Positions 18,054-26,871 of a stretch of 64,000 nt of DNA are shown one piece after another. This DNA comes from Dokdonella_A sp963758365. Lineage in GTDB: Bacteria; Pseudomonadota; Gammaproteobacteria; Xanthomonadales; Rhodanobacteraceae. The notes under the pieces are model-generated. The model had not been told where the DNA came from. It saw only the letters and a list, made by a program, of their open reading frames with translations, and searched no databases. Location: positions 62,001 to 126,000 of the forward strand of contig CAVWVB010000001.1 in assembly GCA_963758365.1 (NCBI GenBank), written 5' to 3'. The position numbers and the translations under genes were made by a program. Position 1 is the first letter of the stretch. Each line of letters opens with the position of its first letter.

Positions 18054-20462
18054 ATGGGCAAGATGGACACCAGGCAACCGAAACGACACAGGTCACCGCG
18101 CGCGAGTGCGGCTCTGGCACGCGTCGGGCGTGGATCGCGCATCCTGGCGCCGCTGGCCGCGGCGACCGTGCTGTTCATTCTCGGCGCGTTTTTCGCGTGG
18201 CAGTCCCGTCTGGTCTGGGATACCGAGCACGGCATGCAGGACGCCGAGCGCGCACGGACCCGCGCTGTTGCGGCGATCGCCGACCAGGTTGCCCAGTACA
18301 AGCAGCAGGTACGCAAGGCACTGACCGATTCCCGCATCCAGCAGGCGCTGCTGCTGCCGGACCCGCTTCAGGCCCGCGCCGCTGCCGCCGCGGAACTGCG
18401 CAAGCTCGTTCCCGAGCTGACCGACAGCGAATTCTTCAGTCCCGATCTCGACGAGGTCCTGTCCGGGGATCTCAAGACCCTGGGCTACGCCAAGGCCGCG
18501 TCGTTGATGCTTGCCAAGGTGCATCCCGAGGATCCACGCGCGGAGATGCGCACCCTCGGCGAGGCGGGACGCCAGCTCACGTTTGCGCTGCCGGTGCAGG
18601 TCGGTGGCCGCCTGGCCGCATTCGCAGTTGTCGAGCGCCCGTTCGAGTCGATCCTGCAGACCTTCGACCGGTTCCGGGTCAGCGATGCCAAGCTCGATCT
18701 TCGCCAGGGCGATGGTCGCGGCGATTTGCAGATCGCGAGCATCGGCGCAAGCGGCGGGAACTCGGTCGGTGACCTCGGCGAGCCCATTGCAGGCACGAGC
18801 CTGCGCATCGCAGTGGCCGAACCGGATTATTTCATCGTCTTCTCGCACAGCTTCGGCCTGCTCGTGACGCTGGCCGGGCTGTGCGTGCTGGCCGGATTCC
18901 TCGCGCTCTGGCTGCGCCAGGTCGGCATGCAGCAGGCGATGCAGGTACTGCAGCGCACCCCGAAACAGACCGAACCGGAGATCACCTTGGCGCAGGCAAT
19001 CCAGCAGCAACAACCGGGAGCGGACAACGCCGCCGCCGAAAAGGCGCCGGCGGACACGGTCAAGGCCGCGAACGAGGAAGTGGTCAATGTCGATGCATCG
19101 ATTTTTCGCATGTACGACATCCGCGGCGTGGTCGGCGAGTCCCTGAGCACCGGCGTGGCGCGCCTGATCGGTCGTGCGATCGGCAGCGAAGCGCGCGACC
19201 GCGGCCTCGCCGAAATCGTGATCGGCCGCGATGGCCGTCTGTCCGGCCCCGATCTCGTCTCCGCCCTGATCCAGGGCTTGCGCTCGACTGGCATGGACGT
19301 GATCGACATCGGCGCCACGCCGACGCCGGTTGTCTATTTCGCGGGTTATCACCTGCGCACCGGCTCGGGCGTGTCGGTGACCGGCAGCCACAATCCGCCG
19401 GACTACAACGGATTCAAGGTCGTGCTCGGTGGCGAGACGCTTTCCGAAGACGGGATTCAGAAGCTGCGCCGGCGAATCGAGAGCGGTGAATTCGTCGATG
19501 GCCTGGGCGGCCTGCAGACGATCGACGTGAATCGGGACTATATCGCGCGGATCACCGATGACATCCAGATCGAACGCAAGCTCAAGGTGGTCGTCGACTG
19601 CGGCAACGGGATTCCCGGTGCGATTGCGCCCGCGGTGCTCGAGGGGATCGGCTGCGAGGTGATACCGCTGTACTGCGACGTCGACGGCACGTTCCCCAAC
19701 CATCATCCGGATCCGTCGGATCCGGCCAACCTGAAGGACCTGATCCTGTCGGTGAAGAAGGTCGGCGCGGACATCGGTCTCGCGTTCGACGGCGACGGCG
19801 ACCGTCTCGGCGTGGTCACCGCGAGCGGCGAAGTGATCTATCCGGATCGTCTGCTGATGCTGTTCGCGACGGATATCCTGACCCGCAATCCCGGGGCGAC
19901 GATCATCTACGACGTCAAGTGCACCGGCCACCTGCAGCCGCTGATCCTCCAGCATGGCGGCAGTCCGCTGATGTGGCGCACCGGACATTCCCTGATCAAG
20001 GCGAAGATGAAGGAAACCGAAGCGGCGCTCGCGGGCGAGATGAGCGGTCACTTCTTTTTCGGCGAACGCTGGTATGGATTCGATGACGGCATCTACGCGG
20101 CGGCGCGCCTGATGGAGATTCTCGCCGGCGATATCGACGAACGGACTCCCGAAGAGATCTTTGCAACCTTGCCCAAGGGTGTTTCGACGCCCGAACTCAA
20201 GGTTCCGATGCACGAAGGCGAGCATTACCGCTTCATCGAGAAGTTCCGCGCCTCGGCGAAGTTCGAGGGCGCGCGCCTGACCACGATCGACGGCGTGCGC
20301 GCGGATTGGCCGGACGGCTGGGGCCTGGTGCGTGCGTCCAATACGACGCCGGTGCTCGTGCTGCGTTTCGACGCGGACGACGCGCAGGCGCTCAAGCGCA
20401 TCCAGGACGTGTTTCGACGGCAGTTGCTCGCACTCGATTCTTCGCTGCCGTTGCCGTTCTGA
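18054..20462 (+). CDS. algC: Membrane-anchored phosphomannomutase/phosphoglucomutase (AlgC/XanA type)
   Basis: An 802-residue protein made of two parts. Residues 1-340 hold two membrane helices (ILAPLAAATVLFILGAFFAW and SFGLLVTLAGLCVLAGFLAL) around a putative periplasmic sensor-like domain, then a Gln/Ala-rich linker. From about residue 350 runs a complete alpha-D-phosphohexomutase: FRMYDIRGVVGESL, the phosphoserine loop VTGSHNPPDYNGFK, the metal loop FDGDGDRLG, and sugar-binding GEMSGHFFFGERW. It interconverts mannose/glucose 1- and 6-phosphates for nucleotide-sugar and exopolysaccharide synthesis. ATG at 18054 has GAGGAAAGG directly upstream. The anchored form is known from Pseudomonas and Xanthomonas; the role of its extracytoplasmic domain is not established. 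Confidence 0.93.
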   Translation: MGKMDTRQPKRHRSPRASAALARVGRGSRILAPLAAATVLFILGAFFAWQSRLVWDTEHGMQDAERARTRAVAAIADQVAQYKQQVRKALTDSRIQQALLLPDPLQARAAAAAELRKLVPELTDSEFFSPDLDEVLSGDLKTLGYAKAASLMLAKVHPEDPRAEMRTLGEAGRQLTFALPVQVGGRLAAFAVVERPFESILQTFDRFRVSDAKLDLRQGDGRGDLQIASIGASGGNSVGDLGEPIAGTSLRIAVAEPDYFIVFSHSFGLLVTLAGLCVLAGFLALWLRQVGMQQAMQVLQRTPKQTEPEITLAQAIQQQQPGADNAAAEKAPADTVKAANEEVVNVDASIFRMYDIRGVVGESLSTGVARLIGRAIGSEARDRGLAEIVIGRDGRLSGPDLVSALIQGLRSTGMDVIDIGATPTPVVYFAGYHLRTGSGVSVTGSHNPPDYNGFKVVLGGETLSEDGIQKLRRRIESGEFVDGLGGLQTIDVNRDYIARITDDIQIERKLKVVVDCGNGIPGAIAPAVLEGIGCEVIPLYCDVDGTFPNHHPDPSDPANLKDLILSVKKVGADIGLAFDGDGDRLGVVTASGEVIYPDRLLMLFATDILTRNPGATIIYDVKCTGHLQPLILQHGGSPLMWRTGHSLIKAKMKETEAALAGEMSGHFFFGERWYGFDDGIYAAARLMEILAGDIDERTPEEIFATLPKGVSTPELKVPMHEGEHYRFIEKFRASAKFEGARLTTIDGVRADWPDGWGLVRASNTTPVLVLRFDADDAQALKRIQDVFRRQLLALDSSLPLPF

Positions 20463-20529
20463 ACGCGGCAGGCGGGCACGCGACGGCTTGCGGCAGCACC
20501 CGCGCCGTCACGACTGTCGATGCGGCCGG

Positions 20530-21180
20530 TTACTGCGAGTGTCGCTCGGCGATCCGCGCCTTGAGTTCGCGATAACGCGCGATTTCCTGTTCGAAGCGTT
20601 TTCCGGCGCCATCGCGCTCGCTCGCGCGGCGCTCGACCGCGAGACGCTGATTGTCGACCTGCTTGCGCATCTCGGCGAGCTCGCGGGCCTGCTGCGCGGG
20701 CAGCGCGTTGCCCGCGCGCTCCACGTCGGCGGCGCGACCCAGCAGGTCGGCCAGGGCCTGCTCCTGACTGCGCAGGCTGATCTGCGCGGTGACCACCTGC
20801 TGATTGAGCATTTCCAGCTGCTGACCCTGCGCGCGTTGCAGATCGCTTTCGGCCGGATAGGACAACAGCTGGTCGTCCGCGCGGGCGCGCGTGGCAACCT
20901 CCGCCTGTTGTGCCTCCGCCTTGGCCGCTTCCACTTTCGCGGCGGCCAGTTCCTCGGGCGTCTTCGCGCGCTCGACACGCTTGACGATGATGCCCTGCGG
21001 ATTCACGACCTCGTAGCCGAGCCTGCTGGCCTCCGCGGGCAGCGAGTCGCTGTAGTGCAGGTTGCCGGCCGCATCGCGCCACTTGAAGCGGTTGTGATCG
21101 AGAGGGGCGGCTGCGAAAGCAGGCAATATCGCGGAGATCGCGAGCGCGGCCAGGCAGAAGCGTGACGAGGTGAATTGCAT
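20530..21180 (-). CDS. Exported DUF4124 coiled-coil protein
   Basis: A 216-residue product with a signal peptide (MQFTSSRFCLAALAISAILP, cleavage near AFAAAP). It has a short DUF4124 domain at about 25-60 (FKWRDAAGNLHYSDSLPAEA) and a long Ala/Glu/Gln-rich coiled coil to the end. ATG at 21180 has GGAGGA upstream. DUF4124 proteins are envelope proteins of unknown function, abundant in gammaproteobacteria. It sits 60 bases downstream of pyrE in the same direction and is convergent with algC. Confidence 0.85.
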   Translation of the reverse strand: MQFTSSRFCLAALAISAILPAFAAAPLDHNRFKWRDAAGNLHYSDSLPAEASRLGYEVVNPQGIIVKRVERAKTPEELAAAKVEAAKAEAQQAEVATRARADDQLLSYPAESDLQRAQGQQLEMLNQQVVTAQISLRSQEQALADLLGRAADVERAGNALPAQQARELAEMRKQVDNQRLAVERRASERDGAGKRFEQEIARYRELKARIAERHSQ

Positions 21181-21239
21181 GACAGATTCCTCCGGCGCGC
21201 AGTATAGGTGAGGCCGGCGACCGCGCACTGCGCCGCGCG

Positions 21240-21881
21240 TCATACTCCGTGGCGCACGCGGTAGTCGGCGAGGCGTTGCCGGTGTGCGGCCAGATCCGAA
21301 CGCTCGGCCGCATAGCTCAGCAGGTCAGTGAGGCGTGCGATCGCGAATACCGGAATCCCGAACTCGGCAGTGAGTTCCTGGGTCGCCGAAAGCGTGCCCT
21401 GACCCCGTTCCTCACGATCCAGTGCGACCACCACCCCGGCCGGAATGGCTCCCGCGCCCGCGATCAGTTGCAGCGATTCGCGGACTGCGGTGCCCGCGGT
21501 GATCACGTCGTCGACGATCAGCACGCGGCCCCGCAGCGGCGCGCCGACCAGCACCCCGCCCTCGCCGTGAACCTTGGCTTCCTTGCGGTTGTAGGCGAAC
21601 GGCAAGTCGCGGCCGTGGTGTTCGGCGAGCGCGGCAGCGGTGATCGCGGCGAGCACGATGCCTTTGTAGGCCGGCCCGAACAGCATGTCGAACGGGACGG
21701 CCGCGTCGATGACCGCCCGCGCGTACGCCTTGCCGAGGGTGGCCAGCGCCGCACCGGAATCGAACAGCCCGGCATTGAAGAAATAGGGACTGACGCGTCC
21801 GGATTTCAGCGTGAATTCGCCGAAGCGCAGTGCGTTGCGGGCGAGGGCTAGGTCGAGGAATTCGCGTTGGCCTTCGAGCAT
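21240..21881 (-). CDS. pyrE: Orotate phosphoribosyltransferase
   Basis: A 213-residue enzyme forming orotidine 5'-phosphate from orotate and PRPP in de novo pyrimidine synthesis. FGEFTLKSGRVSPYFFNAGL and LFGPAYKGIVLAAITAAAL are typical N-terminal motifs; the PRPP-binding loop is VLIVDDVITAGTAVRES. The length matches E. coli PyrE (213). ATG at 21881 gives the family start MLEGQREFLDLAL. It is divergent from exoA across an interval holding facing heptamer clusters. Confidence 0.96.
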   Translation of the reverse strand: MLEGQREFLDLALARNALRFGEFTLKSGRVSPYFFNAGLFDSGAALATLGKAYARAVIDAAVPFDMLFGPAYKGIVLAAITAAALAEHHGRDLPFAYNRKEAKVHGEGGVLVGAPLRGRVLIVDDVITAGTAVRESLQLIAGAGAIPAGVVVALDREERGQGTLSATQELTAEFGIPVFAIARLTDLLSYAAERSDLAAHRQRLADYRVRHGV

Positions 21882-22000
21882 GGGATTGGGGATTCGGGAC
21901 CGGCAAGTCGGGATTCTGCAGCAATTGCGGACGTGGGTCTCGCCGTCACAGGCGAGGCAACATCGGCTAGTCTGCCCCAATCTCGAATCTCCCCGATCCT
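21882..22000. repeat. Facing clusters of GGGATT/C-type heptamers between pyrE and exoA
   Basis: At 21882-21917 the plus strand carries GGGATTG, GGGATTC, a GGGACC variant and GGGATTC. At about 21974-22000 the complementary strand carries related units (plus strand reads CCCCAATCTCGAATCTCC). The two clusters face each other around a short central segment and could fold as a loose hairpin in the pyrE or exoA leader. The same layout is seen at 48676-48780 and 62390-62462. Confidence 0.6.
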
Positions 22001-22024
22001 CCAACCCTCCAGACCCGGCTCTCA

Positions 22025-22807
22025 ATGAAGATCATCACCTTCAACGCGAACGGCATCCGCTCGGCGGCGAACAAGGGCTTCTTCGACTGGCTGCGCGCAC
22101 AGCAGGCCGACGTGGTCTGCGTGCAGGAAACCAAGGCGCAGGAGGATCAACTGGGCGATCCGCGGTTTCGCCCGGACGGGCATCACTGCTTCTATCGCGA
22201 CGCGACCACGAAAAAGGGCTACAGCGGTGTCGCGATCTACTCCAGGCGCGAGCCCGACGAGGTGCGCAGCGCGCTCGGCTGGGCGCCGTTCGACGACGAA
22301 GGACGTTACATCGAAGCGCGCTACGGGAAGCTCAGCGTCGTGTCCTTCTACATCCCCTCGGGATCGTCGGGCGAGGAGCGCCAGGAGCGCAAGTTCGAGG
22401 TGATGGGCTGGCTCAAGCCCGTGCTCGACGGCTGGCTTGCCAGCGGTCGCGACTACGTGTTGTGCGGAGACTGGAACATCGTGCGCAGCCGTCTCGACAT
22501 CCGCAACTGGACATCGAACCAGAAAAATTCCGGCTGCCTGCCGCGCGAGCGTGACTGGATGAATGGCGTGTGCGACGGCTGCGGAGACGGCCGTGGCTGG
22601 GTCGACAGTTACCGCCACCTGCATCCGGATGGCGAAGACTACACCTGGTGGAGCAATCGCGGTGCGGCGCGCGCGAACAATGTCGGCTGGCGTATCGACT
22701 ACCAACTCGTCACGCCGTCGCTGCGCGAGCGGCTGCGCTCCTGCGCGATCCATGCGACGCCGCGCTTTTCCGACCACGCGCCGTACAGCGTGGACTATGC
22801 CGGTTGA
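22025..22807 (+). CDS. exoA: Exodeoxyribonuclease III (AP endonuclease)
   Basis: A 260-residue DNase I-fold nuclease for base-excision repair. The N-terminal MKIITFNANGIRSA, the metal-binding Glu in VCVQETKAQE, the catalytic Asp/Asn in LCGDWNIVRSRLD, and the terminal RFSDHAPYSVDY are all present. The length is near E. coli XthA (268) and the ExoA subgroup. The ATG at 22025 follows the right heptamer cluster; no strong ribosome site is seen. It overlaps or abuts the downstream ampG frame. Confidence 0.95.
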   Translation: MKIITFNANGIRSAANKGFFDWLRAQQADVVCVQETKAQEDQLGDPRFRPDGHHCFYRDATTKKGYSGVAIYSRREPDEVRSALGWAPFDDEGRYIEARYGKLSVVSFYIPSGSSGEERQERKFEVMGWLKPVLDGWLASGRDYVLCGDWNIVRSRLDIRNWTSNQKNSGCLPRERDWMNGVCDGCGDGRGWVDSYRHLHPDGEDYTWWSNRGAARANNVGWRIDYQLVTPSLRERLRSCAIHATPRFSDHAPYSVDYAG

Positions 22808-24077
22808 GCACAACGTGAGCGGTGTGCCTGCCGAGGTCATGTCCGCAGCGCCGGGACGCGCGTGGCGAATCGCGAGCATCGGCATGCTCGGCTTCGCTTC
22901 CGGCCTGCCGCTCGCGCTCTCGCTCAGCACGCTGCAGGCGTGGTTCACTGCTGCGGGCCTGAGCCTGAAGACGATCGGCTGGGTGACCCTGATCAGTCAG
23001 GCCTACGTCTTCAAGTTCCTGTGGGCACCGCTGCTCGATCGCCTGCCGCTGCCGTTCCTTGGTCGCCGGCGCGGATGGATCCTGCTCATGCAGGTGCTTT
23101 GCGCGGCCGCCATGATCAGCATGAGCTTCTATACGCCGCAGGGTGCCGCGACCACGATCGCGTTCTTCGGCGTCCTGCTCGCATTCGCCTCGGCGACCCA
23201 GGATATTGCCTACGACGCGCATCGCACGGACCTGCTGGCGCCCGCGGAGCGCGGTTGGGGCACCGCATTCTCGCAGGGGGGCTATCGCCTCGGCATGCTC
23301 GTGTCGGGCGCGCTCGCGTTGATCCTCGCCGATCATTTCGGCTGGGCCTGGGTCTACCGCCTGATGGGCCTGCTGATGCTCGTCGCAGTACCGGTCACGC
23401 TGCTGTCGCCGGACGCGCCGGACGAGCGGCCCACGCGCAGTTTCAGCGAGGCCGTCGTGCAGCCGTTCGCCGACTTTGCGGCGCGCTATGGCTGGCTCGC
23501 GCTCGGCTGGCTCGCATTGATGGTTCTGTACAAGCTGTGCGACGCGTTCGCGTTGTCGCTGTCGACCACCTTCCTGATGCGCGTGCCGCAGTTCTCGCTG
23601 ACCCAGATCGGCAGCGTGAGCAAGACATTCGGACTCGTTGCGGGTCTGCTCGGAGCGCTCGCAGGCGGCTGGATCGTCACGCGCATTCGGTTGTTTCCCG
23701 CGCTGCTCGTGCTCGGCGTCGCCCAAGCCCTGGTCAACCTCGGTTACATCTGGCTCGTGCACAGCGGTCCGGACGTGATCGCGATGGCGGTCGTGGTGTC
23801 CGCGGAGTATTTCTTCAGCGGACTCGGCAGCACTGCGTTCGTGGTCCTCGTGACCGCGCTTTGCAATGTGCGTTTCTCGGCCACGCAGTATGCGCTGCTG
23901 TCGTCGCTGTCGGCCGTGGGGCGCGTGTTTCTCGGACCGATCGCGGCATGGCTGGTGCCGCAGGTCGGCTGGTCGGCCTTCTTCGCGATTACCGCCCTGT
24001 CGGCGCTTCCGGGCCTGCTTCTGGTCGTGCTGCTGCGCGTGCCGATCGCGCAAGCCGAACGCGCTCGACCGCATTGA
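22797..24077 (+). CDS. ampG: AmpG-like muropeptide MFS permease
   Basis: About 426 residues of a 12-helix MFS transporter. MLGFASGLPLALSLSTLQAW at the N-terminus, KFLWAPLLDRLPLPFLGRRR in the first cytoplasmic loop and ASATQDIAYDAHRTDLL are hallmarks of AmpG, which imports anhydro-muropeptides from the periplasm. The start is uncertain: ATG at 22797 overlaps the end of exoA, GTG at 22815 and ATG at 22839 are alternatives. It is convergent with anmK (15 bases apart), and both serve cell-wall recycling, which strengthens the call. Confidence 0.85.
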   Translation: MPVEHNVSGVPAEVMSAAPGRAWRIASIGMLGFASGLPLALSLSTLQAWFTAAGLSLKTIGWVTLISQAYVFKFLWAPLLDRLPLPFLGRRRGWILLMQVLCAAAMISMSFYTPQGAATTIAFFGVLLAFASATQDIAYDAHRTDLLAPAERGWGTAFSQGGYRLGMLVSGALALILADHFGWAWVYRLMGLLMLVAVPVTLLSPDAPDERPTRSFSEAVVQPFADFAARYGWLALGWLALMVLYKLCDAFALSLSTTFLMRVPQFSLTQIGSVSKTFGLVAGLLGALAGGWIVTRIRLFPALLVLGVAQALVNLGYIWLVHSGPDVIAMAVVVSAEYFFSGLGSTAFVVLVTALCNVRFSATQYALLSSLSAVGRVFLGPIAAWLVPQVGWSAFFAITALSALPGLLLVVLLRVPIAQAERARPH

Positions 24078-24092
24078 CGGGTTTTCGAGGGA

Positions 24093-25202
24093 TCAGGACC
24101 GTGCGGGCGCCGCATGGATCGCGCCGAGCAAACGCGGCCCACGCGCTCCGGTCACCGACGGCAGATTGCCGGGCACGCCGGCAAGACGCGCACGTGCGAG
24201 CCAGGCAAAGCCGATCGCCTCGACGAAGTCGGGGTCGACGCCCAGCGCGGTCGTGGTGTCGAGGCGCACGTCCCCCAGCTCCACGCGCAATGCATCGAGC
24301 AGCGCGCCGTTGTGCACGCCGCCGCCACAGGCGAACACTTCGCGCGCGCCGCGGCCGTGCCGGCGCACCGCATCGGCGATACTGCGTGCGCTGAACGCGA
24401 GCAGGGTTGCCTGCACGTCCGCGGGCGCGATGTCCGCGGGCAGTCGCGTGTCCAGCCAGTCGAGATTGAACACCTCGCGCCCGGTGCTCTTCGGTGGCGG
24501 CAGCGCGAAATAGGGATCGTCCAGCCAGCGCGCGAGCAGTTTCTCGTCGACCCTGCCGCTGCGCGCCCACGCGCCATCCTCGTCGCGGGGCGTGCGCAGA
24601 TGCCGGTTTGCCCACGCGTCGAGCAGGCAGTTGGCCGGGCCGCTGTCGAAACCGAGCACGGACTCGCCCGGTGCAAGCACAGTCAGGTTCGCAATGCCGC
24701 CGAGGTTGAGAATCGCGCGCGTAGCGACCGGATCGGCGAGCACGGCGGCATGCAACGCCGGCAGCAAGGGAGCGCCCTGACCGCCCGCGGCGACATCTGC
24801 GCGCCGGAAATCCGCGACGGTCGGCAGGCCGGTGCGTTCGGCGATGACGCTGGGATCGCCGATCTGCAGCGTGAACGGATGCGCGCCGCCGGGACGATGG
24901 CAGACGGTCTGACCGTGCGAACCGACTGCAGCGACATCGCTCGGGGCGATGCCGGAATCGCCAAGCAAAGCGAGCGCGGCCGCGGCGAACTCGACGCCGA
25001 CCTCGACATCGAGACGCCCGTAGTCGTCGAGCGATATGGTCGCACGGCTGGTCGCCAGCGCGAGAACGCGCGCGCGCAGCGCGGCCCGATACGCAAATGT
25101 TTGCGCGGCGGCGACCTCGAGCGTCGGTTCGAACCGCACCAGCGCCGCGTCGATGCCGTCGGCGCTGGTACCGGAAATCAGGCCGAGATAGAACGCGGAC
25201 AA
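24093..25202 (-). CDS. anmK: Anhydro-N-acetylmuramic acid kinase
   Basis: A 369-residue sugar kinase that opens and phosphorylates anhydroMurNAc in the cytoplasm during peptidoglycan recycling. The start MSAFYLGLISGTSADGIDAA, the SHGQTVCHRPG motif, ILNLGGIANLTVL and FDSGPANCLLDAW are diagnostic. The length matches E. coli AnmK (369). It is seven bases downstream of the M23 peptidase stop region and convergent with ampG. These three genes form a cell-wall turnover cluster. Confidence 0.96.
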   Translation of the reverse strand: MSAFYLGLISGTSADGIDAALVRFEPTLEVAAAQTFAYRAALRARVLALATSRATISLDDYGRLDVEVGVEFAAAALALLGDSGIAPSDVAAVGSHGQTVCHRPGGAHPFTLQIGDPSVIAERTGLPTVADFRRADVAAGGQGAPLLPALHAAVLADPVATRAILNLGGIANLTVLAPGESVLGFDSGPANCLLDAWANRHLRTPRDEDGAWARSGRVDEKLLARWLDDPYFALPPPKSTGREVFNLDWLDTRLPADIAPADVQATLLAFSARSIADAVRRHGRGAREVFACGGGVHNGALLDALRVELGDVRLDTTTALGVDPDFVEAIGFAWLARARLAGVPGNLPSVTGARGPRLLGAIHAAPARS

Positions 25203-25209
25203 GCGTGAC

Positions 25210-26670
25210 TCAATGGCCGGCGCGAGCGAGCTGGATGCGATCGAGTGTTTCCAGGCGCGCCAGCATCGGGGCGCTCTGCGCGCGGAACTTCGCGAGCTGG
25301 TTCGCCGGCAGGGGTTCGGCCGGGGGCAGCGTGACGGTCAGCGGATTGCGGTGCTGGCCATCGACACGGAACTCGTAGTGCAGGTGCGGTCCGGTCGCCA
25401 GACCGGTCATGCCGACATAGCCGATGATCTGACCCTGCTTGACCCGCTGACCCACCTTCTCGCTCGCGAAGCGCGACATGTGCCCGTACGCGGTGCTGAT
25501 GTCCTTGTTGTGCTGGATGGTCACGAAGTTGCCGTATCCCGACTTCCAGCCCCGGAACGTGATCCTGCCGTCACCCGCGGCGCGAATCGGTGTGCCGGTG
25601 GGTGCGGCGTAGTCCACGCCTTTGTGGGCGCGCATCGTGCCGAGGATCGGATGCCGGCGCCCGGTCGAGAACAATGACGAAATACGCGTGAACTCGACGG
25701 GCGTGCGCAGGAACGACTTGCGCAGCGCGCGTCCGGCCTCGTTGTAAAGCATCGTTTCGCCGCTCGCATTCGTATAGCGGATCGCGGTGTAGCGGTGGCC
25801 CTGATTGATGAACGTCGCGGCGATGATGTCGCCATCGTGCAGCCGCTCGCCATCCCGGTAGACGTCGTTGTAGATCACGCTGAAACTGTCGCCTTCGCGC
25901 AGGTCCTGGGCAAAATCGATGTCGTAGCCGAATGCGTTGGCGAGCTTGAGTACCATCGCGTCGCTGAGACCGGCTTGCTCACCGGCATAGAACAGCGAAC
26001 GTGTGACGACGCCATGGGCGACATGCGTGCGCCGCTCGACAGCGCGGTCTTCGACCGATTCGCTGACATTGCCGTTGTCGATGTGCAGAACCACGCGCGC
26101 CGCGTCGCCGCGTTCGAATCGCATCGCGGAAAGTTCGCCGTCCTCGTCGATGGCGAATGCGAACTCCTGACCCGGGCGGATTGCGCGCAATGCGGATGTG
26201 TCGTCCTGCGAATCGAGCACGCGTTGCAGGTCGACCGGGCTGAGGCCCTGCTCGCGAAAAATATCGGAGAGCGACTGACCCGCCCGCACTTCGACGATGC
26301 GCCAGTCCGGCTCATGGCTGTTCGGGCCCAACGCGCCGATCGTCGGGTCCGCCTCGGTGCCTGGCGGCAACGCCGGCAGCGCAAGCGTGAGCGTCGTGTA
26401 GGGAGCCGTCGCCGTCCCGGCCTCGGTACGCGTGGCATTGGCAAACGTCGGCAGCACGATGCCGACCAGCGCGGTCAGCAGCACCGCAAGGCCACCCAGA
26501 ATCCAGTGCTCGGCGCGCCAGCTGATTGGCGAGCCGGCGACGTTCTGCATGAACGTCCAGTTCGAGCAGCGCGAATAGAAATGAAAGTACTTGCGTTGGG
26601 TATGGCGCCGGATACCGAGGCGGCGAATCCTGGGATGCGCAGATTTCAGGTCATGTCGGGGATCGGTCAC
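25210..26670 (-). CDS. M23 family murein endopeptidase with LysM-like domain
   Basis: About 486 residues: a basic cytoplasmic N-terminus, one membrane helix (ILGGLAVLLTALVGIVLP), a LysM-like/OapA-type domain (VRAGQSLSDIFREQGLSPVD), a middle domain, and a C-terminal M23 domain. The zinc motifs are HKGVDYAAPTGTPI, AYGHMSRFA and TGPHLHYEF, all intact, so it should be an active DD- or related murein endopeptidase in the periplasm, MepM-like. GTG at 26670 was chosen because the residues after it (HPRIRRLGIRRHTQRKYF) look coding. ATG at 26757 lies in AT-rich promoter-like sequence, and ATG at 26550 is a shorter alternative. It lies directly upstream of anmK and divergent from tyrS. Confidence 0.9.
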   Translation of the reverse strand: MTDPRHDLKSAHPRIRRLGIRRHTQRKYFHFYSRCSNWTFMQNVAGSPISWRAEHWILGGLAVLLTALVGIVLPTFANATRTEAGTATAPYTTLTLALPALPPGTEADPTIGALGPNSHEPDWRIVEVRAGQSLSDIFREQGLSPVDLQRVLDSQDDTSALRAIRPGQEFAFAIDEDGELSAMRFERGDAARVVLHIDNGNVSESVEDRAVERRTHVAHGVVTRSLFYAGEQAGLSDAMVLKLANAFGYDIDFAQDLREGDSFSVIYNDVYRDGERLHDGDIIAATFINQGHRYTAIRYTNASGETMLYNEAGRALRKSFLRTPVEFTRISSLFSTGRRHPILGTMRAHKGVDYAAPTGTPIRAAGDGRITFRGWKSGYGNFVTIQHNKDISTAYGHMSRFASEKVGQRVKQGQIIGYVGMTGLATGPHLHYEFRVDGQHRNPLTVTLPPAEPLPANQLAKFRAQSAPMLARLETLDRIQLARAGH

Positions 26671-26871
26671 GGGTCGCAGTCCGGTCGGTCGCGCGGTACC
26701 ATAAGGGCGTGACAGGCTCGCCGTCAACGTCAATGGCGACAAGGAGTTGCGAGCCATTGTTGACTAACGAATTATTAACCGGGATGCCCGTTTTGCGGGG
26801 TCCGGCACGGGTCCGTGCGCGATGTTCCAATGCATGGATGATCCGCTCGGCAAGGCGATCTGAGGAGCGAC

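Noticed and set aside
18093..20225. A 710-codon minus-strand frame antisense to algC
   Set aside because: Same reason: the sense frame has every phosphohexomutase motif and the antisense product has none.
26758..26790. AT-rich segment between the M23 gene and tyrS as a paired promoter
   Set aside because: TTGACT-like and TATTAA-like words occur but their spacing does not fit a sigma-70 promoter, so no site was annotated.
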